From: Pseudomonadota bacterium | GTDB lineage: Bacteria; Pseudomonadota; Gammaproteobacteria; Steroidobacterales; Steroidobacteraceae | Length of the DNA: 64,000 nt | Assembly (NCBI GenBank): GCA_023457495.1 | Contig: JAEWLQ010000085.1 | Location: 62,001-126,000, forward strand | Reading direction: 5' to 3' | In this document: positions 52,082 to 58,625 of the stretch, piece by piece | Numbering within the stretch: the stretch's first letter is position 1 | Layout of the letters: the number at the start of each line of letters is the position of its first letter | Notes under the pieces: generated by a model | Databases searched by the model: none | Told to the model about the DNA's origin: nothing | Seen by the model: only the letters and a program-made list of their open reading frames with translations | Program-made: the position numbers and the translations under genes

Positions 52082-52753
52082 GTGGCAACCGATGTGTCCC
52101 AACAGACCTTTCCCTTCACGCTGCCCGAGCTGCCGTACCCTTACGAAGCGCTCGAGCCATACATCGACGCGCAGACGATGAAGGTGCACCACGACAAGCA
52201 CCACAAGACGTACGTCGACAAACTCAACGAAGCGCTGGAACCCGAGCGTTCGCTGCACGCGCGCACGCTGATCACGCTGCTGCGCGACGCGGCCAAACTA
52301 CCCGCCTCCGTGCAGACCGCCGTACGCAACAACGGCGGCGGCCATCTGAATCACGACATCTTCTGGAACTGCCTCGCGCCGCCCGCGGGACATTCACCCG
52401 GCGGCGCGCTCGGCGACGCGCTGCAAAGGCGCTTCGGTTCGTTCGACAATTTCCGCAAGCGATTCTCGGAGACCGCCGCGAAGCAGTTCTCGAATGGCTG
52501 GACCGCGCTGTCGTTCGAACACGTGACGCGGCAACTCGACATCGTGTCGCTCAAGGATCACGAAGTCCTCAAGCCGGGCGAGCGCACCTGCATCCTGATC
52601 CTGGACGTCTGGGAGCACGCTTACTACCTCAAGTACCAGAACCGGCGCCCGGAATTCATCGAGGCGTTCTGGAGCGTGGTCAACTGGGTGCACGCGCAGG
52701 ATCTGTTCGATCACGCGAGCGCCGCCCCCGCCCGATCACGCGCTGTCGGATAG
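52082..52753 (+). CDS. Fe/Mn superoxide dismutase
   Basis: The 223-residue protein starts at a GTG at 52082 (VATDVSQQTFPFTLPELPYP), supported by GAGGAG upstream; no closer ATG suits the family. Metal ligands are visible: His in MKVHHDKHHKTYV, His in GGGHLNHDIFW, and the Asp and His of LDVWEHAYYLKYQNRRPEF. It converts superoxide to peroxide and oxygen. The Leu in GGGHLNHDIFW-type contexts does not settle whether iron or manganese is used. It lies next to stress regulators and seems monocistronic. Confidence 0.93.
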   Translation: MATDVSQQTFPFTLPELPYPYEALEPYIDAQTMKVHHDKHHKTYVDKLNEALEPERSLHARTLITLLRDAAKLPASVQTAVRNNGGGHLNHDIFWNCLAPPAGHSPGGALGDALQRRFGSFDNFRKRFSETAAKQFSNGWTALSFEHVTRQLDIVSLKDHEVLKPGERTCILILDVWEHAYYLKYQNRRPEFIEAFWSVVNWVHAQDLFDHASAAPARSRAVG

Positions 52754-52881
52754 TCCCGGGGGGTGTAGGATAGCTCTGACGTCGGTATCGCCGGAACACC
52801 GGACAGGTGCCGCTTCTGACAAATGTATCCTTCCGCCCCATGCACGAGAGAACACAGCAGGTTGTGGAGACTTCCCGGCCC

Positions 52882-53520
52882 ATGAATCGCACCAGAGTCA
52901 TGATCGTGGATGACCATCAGGTCGTCCGTGCCGGCCTACGAACGATGATAAACGGGCAACCGGACCTGGCCGTGGTGGCCGAAGCAGGTTCGGGCCGTGA
53001 AGCGATGGAGCAGTTGCGTCAGCACACGATCGAAGTGTTGCTGCTCGACCTGTCGCTTCCCGACGTGTCCGGCCTCGACGTGCTCAAGCACGCCAAGGCG
53101 CACTACGAATCGGTGGGTGTGCTCATCCTGAGCGCGTTCCCCGAGGCGCAGTACGGCTTGAACGTGTTGCGCGGCGGCGCGAGCGGTTTCGTCGGCAAGG
53201 GCACGGAGGAATCCGAGCTGTTCCGCGCGATCCGCACCGTGGCGCGCGGCGGCCGTTACGTGGGCCCCGATCTCGCGGACCTGCTCGTGGCGGGCGTGCG
53301 CGGCGATCCGAATGCGCCGCTTCACAGCATCCTCTCCGAACGCGAGTTCCAGATCTTCTGCAAGCTCGCGCAGGGCGAATCGGTGTCGGAGATCGCGAGT
53401 CGTCTTTTCCTGAGCGTGAAGACGGTGAGCACCTACCGAAGCCGTATCCTCGAGAAGATGTCCATGAAGAGTAACGCCGACATAACCACTTATGCGCTGC
53501 GAAATAATCTCGTTCAATAG
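52882..53520 (+). CDS. LuxR/NarL-family response regulator
   Basis: The 212-residue protein is taken from the ATG at 52882 (MNRTRVMIVDDHQVVRAGLR); an ATG at 52840 would add 14 residues. The REC domain has IVDDHQ, phospho-acceptor LLLDLSLPDVSGLDV and Lys in GFVGKGTE. The LuxR helix-turn-helix at about 145-205 reads LSEREFQIFCKLAQGESVSE, IASRLFLSVKTVSTYRSRIL. It should bind DNA when phosphorylated. The following gene encodes another receiver 19 bases downstream, so the two form a pair, with the convergent kinase at 54000-54737 a likely partner. Confidence 0.93.
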   Translation: MNRTRVMIVDDHQVVRAGLRTMINGQPDLAVVAEAGSGREAMEQLRQHTIEVLLLDLSLPDVSGLDVLKHAKAHYESVGVLILSAFPEAQYGLNVLRGGASGFVGKGTEESELFRAIRTVARGGRYVGPDLADLLVAGVRGDPNAPLHSILSEREFQIFCKLAQGESVSEIASRLFLSVKTVSTYRSRILEKMSMKSNADITTYALRNNLVQ

Positions 53521-53539
53521 TTTGTTCTCCTGAACGGAC

Positions 53540-54040
53540 ATGGACGGGCTGATGCAGCACGAGCAGCAAACGGGCCAGGCGACGACGTTTTCCGTACCAC
53601 GCTCGGCCCCGGGCAATGTACCGCGCAAGAATGGCGCGCCGGGAACTCCACTTCGCATCTTCCTCGTAGAGGACTCGCCGCTGCTGCGTGGGCGTCTCGA
53701 GAACATGCTTTCGCAGCACGCGGCCTTCAAGGTCACGGGCCTGGCGGCCGCCGAATCCGAGGCGGTCGAGAAGCTGGAGTCGATCCCCTACGACGTGATC
53801 GTCGTCGATGTCGAACTGCGTCCCGGCAGCGGCATCGGCGTGATCCGCCAGGCGCGCGCCAAGAACAAGGACACGGGCAAGGATGGCGGCCACGTGTGGA
53901 TCATCGTGCTCACCAACTACGACCTGCCGACGGTGCGCGAGCGCTGCATGCAGGCGGGCGCGGATCACTTCCTCGACAAGATGCGCGAGATCGATCAGCT
54001 CATTCCGATACTGCTGGGGATTGCGGGGCGAAAGCCTTGA
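53540..54040 (+). CDS. Response regulator receiver with N-terminal extension
   Basis: The 166-residue protein begins with about 38 disordered residues and then one REC domain (LRIFLVEDSPLLRGRLENML, IVVDVELRPGSGI, VLTNYD, DHFLDKMREI). No output domain. Its last 41 bases overlap the end of the kinase gene at 54000-54737 on the opposite strand, a convergent arrangement. It may act as a phosphate sink or adaptor with the neighbouring regulator. Confidence 0.88.
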   Translation: MDGLMQHEQQTGQATTFSVPRSAPGNVPRKNGAPGTPLRIFLVEDSPLLRGRLENMLSQHAAFKVTGLAAAESEAVEKLESIPYDVIVVDVELRPGSGIGVIRQARAKNKDTGKDGGHVWIIVLTNYDLPTVRERCMQAGADHFLDKMREIDQLIPILLGIAGRKP

Positions 54041-54737
54041 CCCGGCTGCCCTGACCGGGCGCCACCTCGAGCTCGAGACTTCCACCGATGCCCTGCATGC
54101 GCTGACGCATGCCGAGCGTCGTGCGTGCGGTGTTCGCATCGAGCGTGTCGCCGTCGTCGCCCACTTCCAGTAGATAGCCGCCGTCGAGCGGCTCGATCAC
54201 CAGCTCGACGTGTTTGGCGCCACCGCGCTCGAATACGTTGTTGAGCGCGTCCTGCGCGACCCGGAACAAGACGAGCTGCGCCGCCGGCGAAAGCATCAGC
54301 GGTTCTTCCGGCAACGTCCCGACATATTCGATGCCGGCGCGGCTGCACTGCTCGTCGAAGTGGCTGCGCAGCGCGACCGCCAGGCCGAAATGATCGAGCA
54401 GCGACGGCCGCAGGTTCTCGACCACGCGGCGTTTGAGCACCATCGCCTGGTTGAGCATCTGCACCACGGATTGGAATTTTTCGTGGCTCTCGGCATCGAG
54501 ATCCTTCCCGATACGCGCGTTGAGCCACGCCATGTCCATCTTCGCGGCGGTGATCATGCCGCCGAGCTCGTCGTGCAAAAGCTTCGCGAGCGAGGAGCGT
54601 TCCGCCTCGACCGTGGTCTGCAAATGCGCCGAGAGCGATGAAAGCTCCTCGGTCCGCGCCGCGACCTCGGACTCGAGATCGCGCGTACGCGCCGTCGTTG
54701 CCGGGCGCTCGCCCGACTTCTTCTTCGCGACTGCCAT
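54000..54737 (-). CDS. Cytoplasmic sensor histidine kinase (NarX/HisKA_3-like)
   Basis: The 245-residue protein starts at the ATG at 54737 (MAVAKKKSGERPATTARTRD). An N-terminal coiled coil (LESEVAARTEELSSLSAHLQ) leads to the dimerisation/phospho-acceptor segment ERSSLAKLLHDELGGMITAA with the His. The ATPase domain is recognisable at AAQLVLFRVAQDALNNVFER, LEVGDDGDTLD and GMRQRMQGIGGSLELEVAPG. No membrane segment, so its signal is cytoplasmic. It lies 32 bases after the ferritin-like gene on the same strand and likely phosphorylates the LuxR regulator at 52882. Confidence 0.88.
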   Translation of the reverse strand: MAVAKKKSGERPATTARTRDLESEVAARTEELSSLSAHLQTTVEAERSSLAKLLHDELGGMITAAKMDMAWLNARIGKDLDAESHEKFQSVVQMLNQAMVLKRRVVENLRPSLLDHFGLAVALRSHFDEQCSRAGIEYVGTLPEEPLMLSPAAQLVLFRVAQDALNNVFERGGAKHVELVIEPLDGGYLLEVGDDGDTLDANTARTTLGMRQRMQGIGGSLELEVAPGQGSRVKAFAPQSPAVSE

Positions 54738-54769
54738 CAAAACCCCCGCAAGCCCCTCATCGAGAGCAT

Positions 54770-55339
54770 TCAATCCTTGGGCAAATCCTCGAGCAGATCA
54801 ACGAGGTCTTCAGCGTGTTCCTCTTCCTGCGCGAGAATGGCCTCCATCAGGCGCCGCGTCGTCGGGTCTTTCGTGCCGATGAAGTTGACCATCTCACGAT
54901 AACTCTCGATCGCGATGCGCTCGGCGATCAGATCCGCCTCGAGCATCTGCCGCAGCGACGTCGCCTCATCGTACTCCGAATGCGAGCGCGACAGCAGTGT
55001 CGCGGGGTTCAGATCAGGGTCTTCCCCCAGTTGAACGATGCGCTCGGCAATCTGGTCGGCGTGCGCCTGCTCCTCGTTCGCGTGTTCGAGGAATTCGGCT
55101 GACACGAACTTCGCGCGGATTCCGTGCGTCGCGAAATAGTGTCGCTTGTAACGCAACACGCACACGATTTCCGTGGCGAGCGCCGTGTTCAGCAATTCGA
55201 CGATCGCCTTGCGATCGGCCTCGGGATAACTCGGCGTCACCGCGCCTTTCATGATCTGGTCGCGCGCGCGCTCGCGCAGCGCGCTGAGATCGGAGATGTA
55301 CGCGAAATTTCCAGTGCTGGCTTTCAGGTTTCCATTCAT
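54770..55339 (-). CDS. Ferritin-like (bacterioferritin-type) protein
   Basis: The 189-residue protein is taken from the ATG at 55339 (MNGNLKASTGNFAYISDLSA), which overlaps the upstream stop (ATGA) and has AAGGTG before it. A four-helix ferritin fold is indicated by the diiron ligands ALATEIVCVLRYKRHYF, EFLEHANEEQAHADQIAERI, ADLIAERIAIESYREM and ILAQEEEHAEDL. An iron storage/oxidation or peroxide-protection role is likely. It is the fourth gene of a tight run with YqjD, YqjE and YqjK-like proteins. Confidence 0.88.
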   Translation of the reverse strand: MNGNLKASTGNFAYISDLSALRERARDQIMKGAVTPSYPEADRKAIVELLNTALATEIVCVLRYKRHYFATHGIRAKFVSAEFLEHANEEQAHADQIAERIVQLGEDPDLNPATLLSRSHSEYDEATSLRQMLEADLIAERIAIESYREMVNFIGTKDPTTRRLMEAILAQEEEHAEDLVDLLEDLPKD

Positions 55340-55566
55340 GTCTTCACCTTGTGTGCGCGGCGGCGGTAGAGCTTCGCGATCACGCTGAGCGCGAGCAACC
55401 ACAGTGAACGATGCTTGAGAAAGCCGACGCCGATCTTGAGTGGGCTGAGCCCGGCGAACATGCCGCTGTGACCCGAGCTGAAATCCCGCAGCGACATCTC
55501 GAGCCACGAGCGTTGCAGCCGCATTTCCGCATCCAGCAGGCGGGCGCGATCACGCGGCGAGGTCAC
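55336..55566 (-). CDS. YqjK-like small protein
   Basis: The 76-residue protein begins at a GTG at 55566, inside the end of the YqjE-like gene, and ends by overlapping the ferritin-like start. It has a basic N terminus (DRARLLDAEMRLQRSWLEMS) and one hydrophobic segment near the end (HRSLWLLALSVIAKLYRRR), resembling YqjK of the enterobacterial yqjDEK cluster. Probably membrane-associated; function unknown. Confidence 0.7.
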   Translation of the reverse strand: MTSPRDRARLLDAEMRLQRSWLEMSLRDFSSGHSGMFAGLSPLKIGVGFLKHRSLWLLALSVIAKLYRRRAHKVKT

Positions 55567-56080
55567 TGGGCGGGCTCCGAGTCGAAGAAGTGGGGCCCTG
55601 GCTTTCCTGGGGCGGCGGTGCGGGTTGATCGGGCGGCGGTTCCTCGCTGGGCTGCGCCGCGGCCTGCGCGGCCGTGCGCTCCATCGTGCGCGCGAAGACC
55701 TCGAGATCGAGCTTCAAGCCCTCGACGAACCAGTTGAGCGTACCGGGCTCGTCGCGGGTGCGTTCACGGCTCGCTACCATCCAGGCGACGACGGCGCCGA
55801 TCGCGAACAACAGCACCACGCCGGCGAGCACCGGGATACGCAGGTGCGGCGGCAACGCGACCGCGATCAGGACGACGGCGGCCCACAGGGCGACGATCAG
55901 CGCGACGCCCGCGAGTAGTTTGAGCTGCACCCGGTTCCTGACCGCACGCACCTCGGAACTCGCCGTGAGACGCGCGGCTTCCACGCGCGTTTCGGCCATT
56001 CTCAGCAAGTGCAGCAGCAGAGCCCGGGTCGGTCCCTTGTGCCCGTTGCCCGGCCCGGCGTCGCCGGTGGGGATGATCAC
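55550..56080 (-). CDS. YqjE-like / phage-holin-family-3 membrane protein
   Basis: The 176-residue protein starts at a GTG at 56080, overlapping the YqjD-like stop (GTGA). Two hydrophobic segments (LLAGVALIVALWAAVVLIAV, IPVLAGVVLLFAIGAVVAWM) follow a helical part (RMAETRVEAARLTASSEVRA), the pattern of YqjE/holin_3_6 proteins. The C terminus is Pro-rich and disordered. In enterobacteria the yqjDE products are stress- and stationary-phase membrane proteins. Confidence 0.85.
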   Translation of the reverse strand: MIIPTGDAGPGNGHKGPTRALLLHLLRMAETRVEAARLTASSEVRAVRNRVQLKLLAGVALIVALWAAVVLIAVALPPHLRIPVLAGVVLLFAIGAVVAWMVASRERTRDEPGTLNWFVEGLKLDLEVFARTMERTAAQAAAQPSEEPPPDQPAPPPQESQGPTSSTRSPPSDLAA

Positions 56081-56427
56081 GGTCGGCGCGACGACTTGGT
56101 GACGAGCAGTGTCAGCACGCTGCCCAGCAGCGCCGCGAGCGCAATGGACTGCCAGGGGTTCGAGTGCACGTACTTGTCGGCGCGGTCGGCGAACGACTCG
56201 GCGATCTTGACGGATTCTTCCGCCGTCGCCGCCAGTCTCGACCTGGCCTGCTCGAGCGTTTCGGTGACACGGGCCCGGACGGCGTCCGCGGCCTCATCGC
56301 CGCCTTCACCGAGCGAGCTCAGGAGCTCTTCGGCCTGGGCCACGATGCGATTGAGTTCCTCGACGCCCGGATCGACGACTTTGTCGACCGCGGCCGCGAG
56401 TTCGGAATGTTTGGCAGATGCGTGCAT
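56077..56427 (-). CDS. YqjD/ElaB-type (DUF883) inner-membrane protein
   Basis: The 116-residue protein starts at the ATG at 56427 with GAGGA upstream. A long amphipathic helix (AVDKVVDPGVEELNRIVAQA, VTETLEQARSRLAATAEES) is followed by the DUF883 signature YVHSNPWQSIALAALLGSVL, a C-terminal membrane anchor. Such proteins bind ribosomes in stationary phase in E. coli. It opens the overlapping run yqjD-yqjE-yqjK-ferritin. Confidence 0.92.
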   Translation of the reverse strand: MHASAKHSELAAAVDKVVDPGVEELNRIVAQAEELLSSLGEGGDEAADAVRARVTETLEQARSRLAATAEESVKIAESFADRADKYVHSNPWQSIALAALLGSVLTLLVTKSSRRP

Positions 56428-56654
56428 GGTTGTTCCTCGGGTGTACCGTGCAGAATGTACCGCGCCCCGGGGCCTAACATTCGGAAATGCGGCGCAGGCC
56501 CCGTAGGAATGCGCCGACGCCAAGCTGGCATCGCCGCCCCACGCCCTAAGGAATCTGCCGCGCCATACTGGTGCGGTCTAGTGGTGTGATGTGGACCCGC
56601 GGCGCGACGAGCCCCTCCCCTCGAAAACTTTCGCGACGGGGGTTCCACGGGTGG

Positions 56655-56686
56655 TCCGTCCGCCGGCCGCAAGGCCGGTGGACGGA
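56655..56686. repeat. Strong inverted repeat
   Basis: TCCGTCCGCCGGCC at 56655-56668 pairs with GGCCGGTGGACGGA at 56673-56686 around a GCAA loop. It lies between the 95-residue gene and the YqjD operon and could stop transcription from the former, although no T-run follows. Confidence 0.55.
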
Positions 56687-56703
56687 GTCGCCCCCGGGGG
56701 ATA

Positions 56704-56991
56704 CTAACTACTAAGGATCTTCTCGGCGCATCCCCAGGTGGCTCGCACCACCTGCCGCGCGTCCTGCCAGCCCAGCCTCGACCGGCCGCGCGCGACGTCC
56801 CAACCCGCCTCGAGCCTCGCCTCGAGGTCTTCGAAGCTCGCCTCCGGATTCTCCTCGTGGGCTCGATAGGCGTAGCGGTAGACGGGCTCGAAGTCCTCCC
56901 ACGAGTAGCGCGGGCGATAGTAAGGCTCGTGGGTATACGTCTTCCGCCAATGCAGCGCGAAACGCTCGATGCGGTTCTCGGGTTTCATCAT
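56704..56991 (-). CDS. Conserved-looking 95-residue hypothetical protein
   Basis: The protein begins MMKPENRIERFALHWRKTYT at 56991 and is rich in aromatic and charged residues (HEPYYRPRYSWEDFEPVYRY, EASFEDLEARLEAGWDVARG, LGWQDARQVVRATW). No signal peptide. The helical W..AR..V..AW ending recalls small proteins that I have seen next to BON-domain genes. A role in stress is inferred from position only. Confidence 0.65.
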   Translation of the reverse strand: MMKPENRIERFALHWRKTYTHEPYYRPRYSWEDFEPVYRYAYRAHEENPEASFEDLEARLEAGWDVARGRSRLGWQDARQVVRATWGCAEKILSS

Positions 56992-57008
56992 CCATCCCCC
57001 GAAAATGA

Positions 57009-57040
57009 CACGAGGCCGGAGTATGCACCCCGGCCTCGTG
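57009..57040 (-). terminator. Rho-independent-type hairpin after the BON gene
   Basis: CACGAGGCCGG at 57009-57019 pairs perfectly with CCGGCCTCGTG at 57030-57040. Read on the minus strand the stem is followed by TCATTTTC. It sits 28 bases after the BON gene stop. Confidence 0.75.
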
Positions 57041-57068
57041 ATTGTGGACAGCCTCTGTGAAAGGCCTG

Positions 57069-57614
57069 TTACTTCACGCTCAGCTCGTTGTCGACCGTCT
57101 TCACGTCATCCACGGCACGCGCGAGCCGCTCGGCCGTCGACTTCGCTTCCGCGTTGTCGACGAAGCCCGACAGCTGCACTACGCCGTCGTGCGTTTCGAC
57201 GTTCACCTGGTGCGCCTTCGTGCGTGGATCGCCGGCGAGAGCCGTTTTCACCTTGGTGGTGATCGCGGCGTCATCGACGACCGTTCCGCCCGACCGCTCA
57301 TCGGTCCGGACAGTCAGGTTGTTCTGCACGCTCTTCACACCCGTGGTGTTCCTGGCAACCGTCGTGGCGCGGTCCTTGCCCGCCTTGGAATCGACGAAAC
57401 CATTCAACTGAACGGTGCCTTTGAACGTTTCGACATCGATCTGGTGAGCCTTGGTCACCGGGTCCGCGATCAGCGCCGCTTTCACGCGTCCCGTCGTCAC
57501 CGAATCGTCGACCTGCTCGCCTGCCGATTTCGTCGTGCGCGTGGAAGCGCACGCCGCCATTGCCAGACTGACGACGATCATGACCGCACTGACAAAGCTA
57601 TTGGATTTCTGCAT
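57069..57614 (-). CDS. Two-BON-domain periplasmic lipoprotein (OsmY-like)
   Basis: The 181-residue protein starts at the ATG at 57614. A lipoprotein signal (VSAVMIVVSLAMAACAST; lipobox MAAC) precedes two BON domains: VTTGRVKAALIADPVTKAHQ with GTVQLNGFVDSKAG, and AAITTKVKTALAGDPRTKAH with GVVQLSGFVDNAEAKS. BON proteins bind membranes and respond to osmotic stress. It is 9 bases downstream of the DUF1328 gene and likely co-transcribed with it. Confidence 0.92.
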   Translation of the reverse strand: MQKSNSFVSAVMIVVSLAMAACASTRTTKSAGEQVDDSVTTGRVKAALIADPVTKAHQIDVETFKGTVQLNGFVDSKAGKDRATTVARNTTGVKSVQNNLTVRTDERSGGTVVDDAAITTKVKTALAGDPRTKAHQVNVETHDGVVQLSGFVDNAEAKSTAERLARAVDDVKTVDNELSVK

Positions 57615-57623
57615 GGGTACCTC

Positions 57624-57785
57624 TCATCTCCTGGCCGTATTGGCAATGAAACTGACTAGCGCAAGCACCAGGAACACGAAGAACAGGATCTTCGCGATTC
57701 CCGCGGCCCCAGCGGCAATGCCACCGAAGCCGAATATCGCGGCAATCAGCGCGATGACGAAAAAGACGACTGCGTAATGAAGCAT
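57624..57785 (-). CDS. DUF1328 (YtjA-type) small membrane protein
   Basis: The 53-residue protein runs from the ATG at 57785 to 57624, with AGGAGA well placed upstream. It reads MLHYAVVFFVIALIAAIFGF, then GGIAAGAAGIAKILFFVF and ends SFIANTARR, a clear match to the DUF1328 family of two-helix membrane proteins. Function is unknown; neighbours suggest envelope stress. It precedes the BON gene. Confidence 0.93.
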   Translation of the reverse strand: MLHYAVVFFVIALIAAIFGFGGIAAGAAGIAKILFFVFLVLALVSFIANTARR

Positions 57786-57940
57786 CGATATCTCCTGGGA
57801 AGCCGCCCGGTCCTTGGCGCCGGTGGAGACATCATTGCCTTAGTGACGTCCGCTCAATGCCGGCCTTAGGACTCACGGAACGTGAGAGCCGGCTGACATT
57901 TTTGTCGGCTGCGCGGACTACGGCTGTGGGAGTATTGACG

Positions 57941-57983
57941 AAATGGGGACATTCCCCGTTTCCCAGCAAACGGGGACAGACCT
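57941..57983 (-). repeat. 43-bp hairpin repeat (copy 2)
   Basis: This is the reverse complement of the element at 47710-47752 with one visible difference (CCC for CCT in the loop). It lies 10 bases beyond the stop codon of the small AAA gene. Confidence 0.92.
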
Positions 57984-57993
57984 GCCCGCTATT

Positions 57994-58491
57994 TCACAGG
58001 TCGACGACTTCGTCGCATTGGCGGGCGAACTTCGGATCGACTTCGCCGCGTTCGCGCGTGCCGAGCATCACCACGCCGTTGTAATTCTCGAGCCGCTGCC
58101 GCAGGCGCGCGACGCTCAGATTGGGGAATCGGCCGGAATCGTCGATGTCCTCGGCCGGAGCGCCAAACAAGTGATCCGCATCCTCGAACCACAAGACGGC
58201 ATCGGATGCGCTGGCGGCATTGAACAACGCATCGAGATTCTTCTCCGTGTCGGCGATGTACTTGCTGACGATCCGCTGCAGATCGATTTCGAACAAATCA
58301 ACTGCGAGCTCGTGCGCGAACAAGCGCGCGGCCAGCAATTTGTTGCGGCCGGAAGGACCCGTGAACAGCACACGCATCCCCTTGGGCGTACCGCCTTGCG
58401 TGGCATCCACCTTCGCGCGGCGGGTGGCGAGCAGGCGCTCCAGCACCGGGCGCAGTTCATCGTCCGGGCTTCGTTGCACCCCTGCAGACAT
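57994..58491 (-). CDS. Small degenerate AAA ATPase
   Basis: The 165-residue protein starts at the ATG at 58491 after AAGGA at good spacing. It is an AAA core of the FtsH/Spastin style: VLFTGPSGRNKLLAARLF in place of Walker A (Asn instead of Gly before the Lys and Leu instead of Thr/Ser after it), FEIDLQRIVSKYIADTEKNL as the sensor/pore region, LWFEDADHLFG at Walker B, and NGVVMLGTRERGEVDP with the sensor region. The altered Walker A suggests weak or no ATPase activity. The gene is bracketed by two copies of the 43-bp repeat in opposite orientation, so it may have moved as a unit. Confidence 0.8.
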   Translation of the reverse strand: MSAGVQRSPDDELRPVLERLLATRRAKVDATQGGTPKGMRVLFTGPSGRNKLLAARLFAHELAVDLFEIDLQRIVSKYIADTEKNLDALFNAASASDAVLWFEDADHLFGAPAEDIDDSGRFPNLSVARLRQRLENYNGVVMLGTRERGEVDPKFARQCDEVVDL

Positions 58492-58583
58492 GTTGTCCTT
58501 CCCCTCGATTTTCCCCAAGCGCGCGGGACTATACCCCGACGTGAAAATCCAGACATCCGGGGCGAAACCGAGCAAAGGAAGGG

Positions 58584-58625
58584 AGGTCTGTCCCCGTTTG
58601 CTAGGAAACGGGGAATGTCCCCATT
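58584..58625 (+). repeat. 43-bp hairpin repeat (copy 3)
   Basis: The element begins AGGTCTGTCCCCGTTTGCTA and is identical over its visible length to copy 1. Its right end overlaps the stop codon of the hybrid kinase at 58624-60351, and with copy 2 it flanks the small AAA gene in inverted orientation. Confidence 0.92.
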
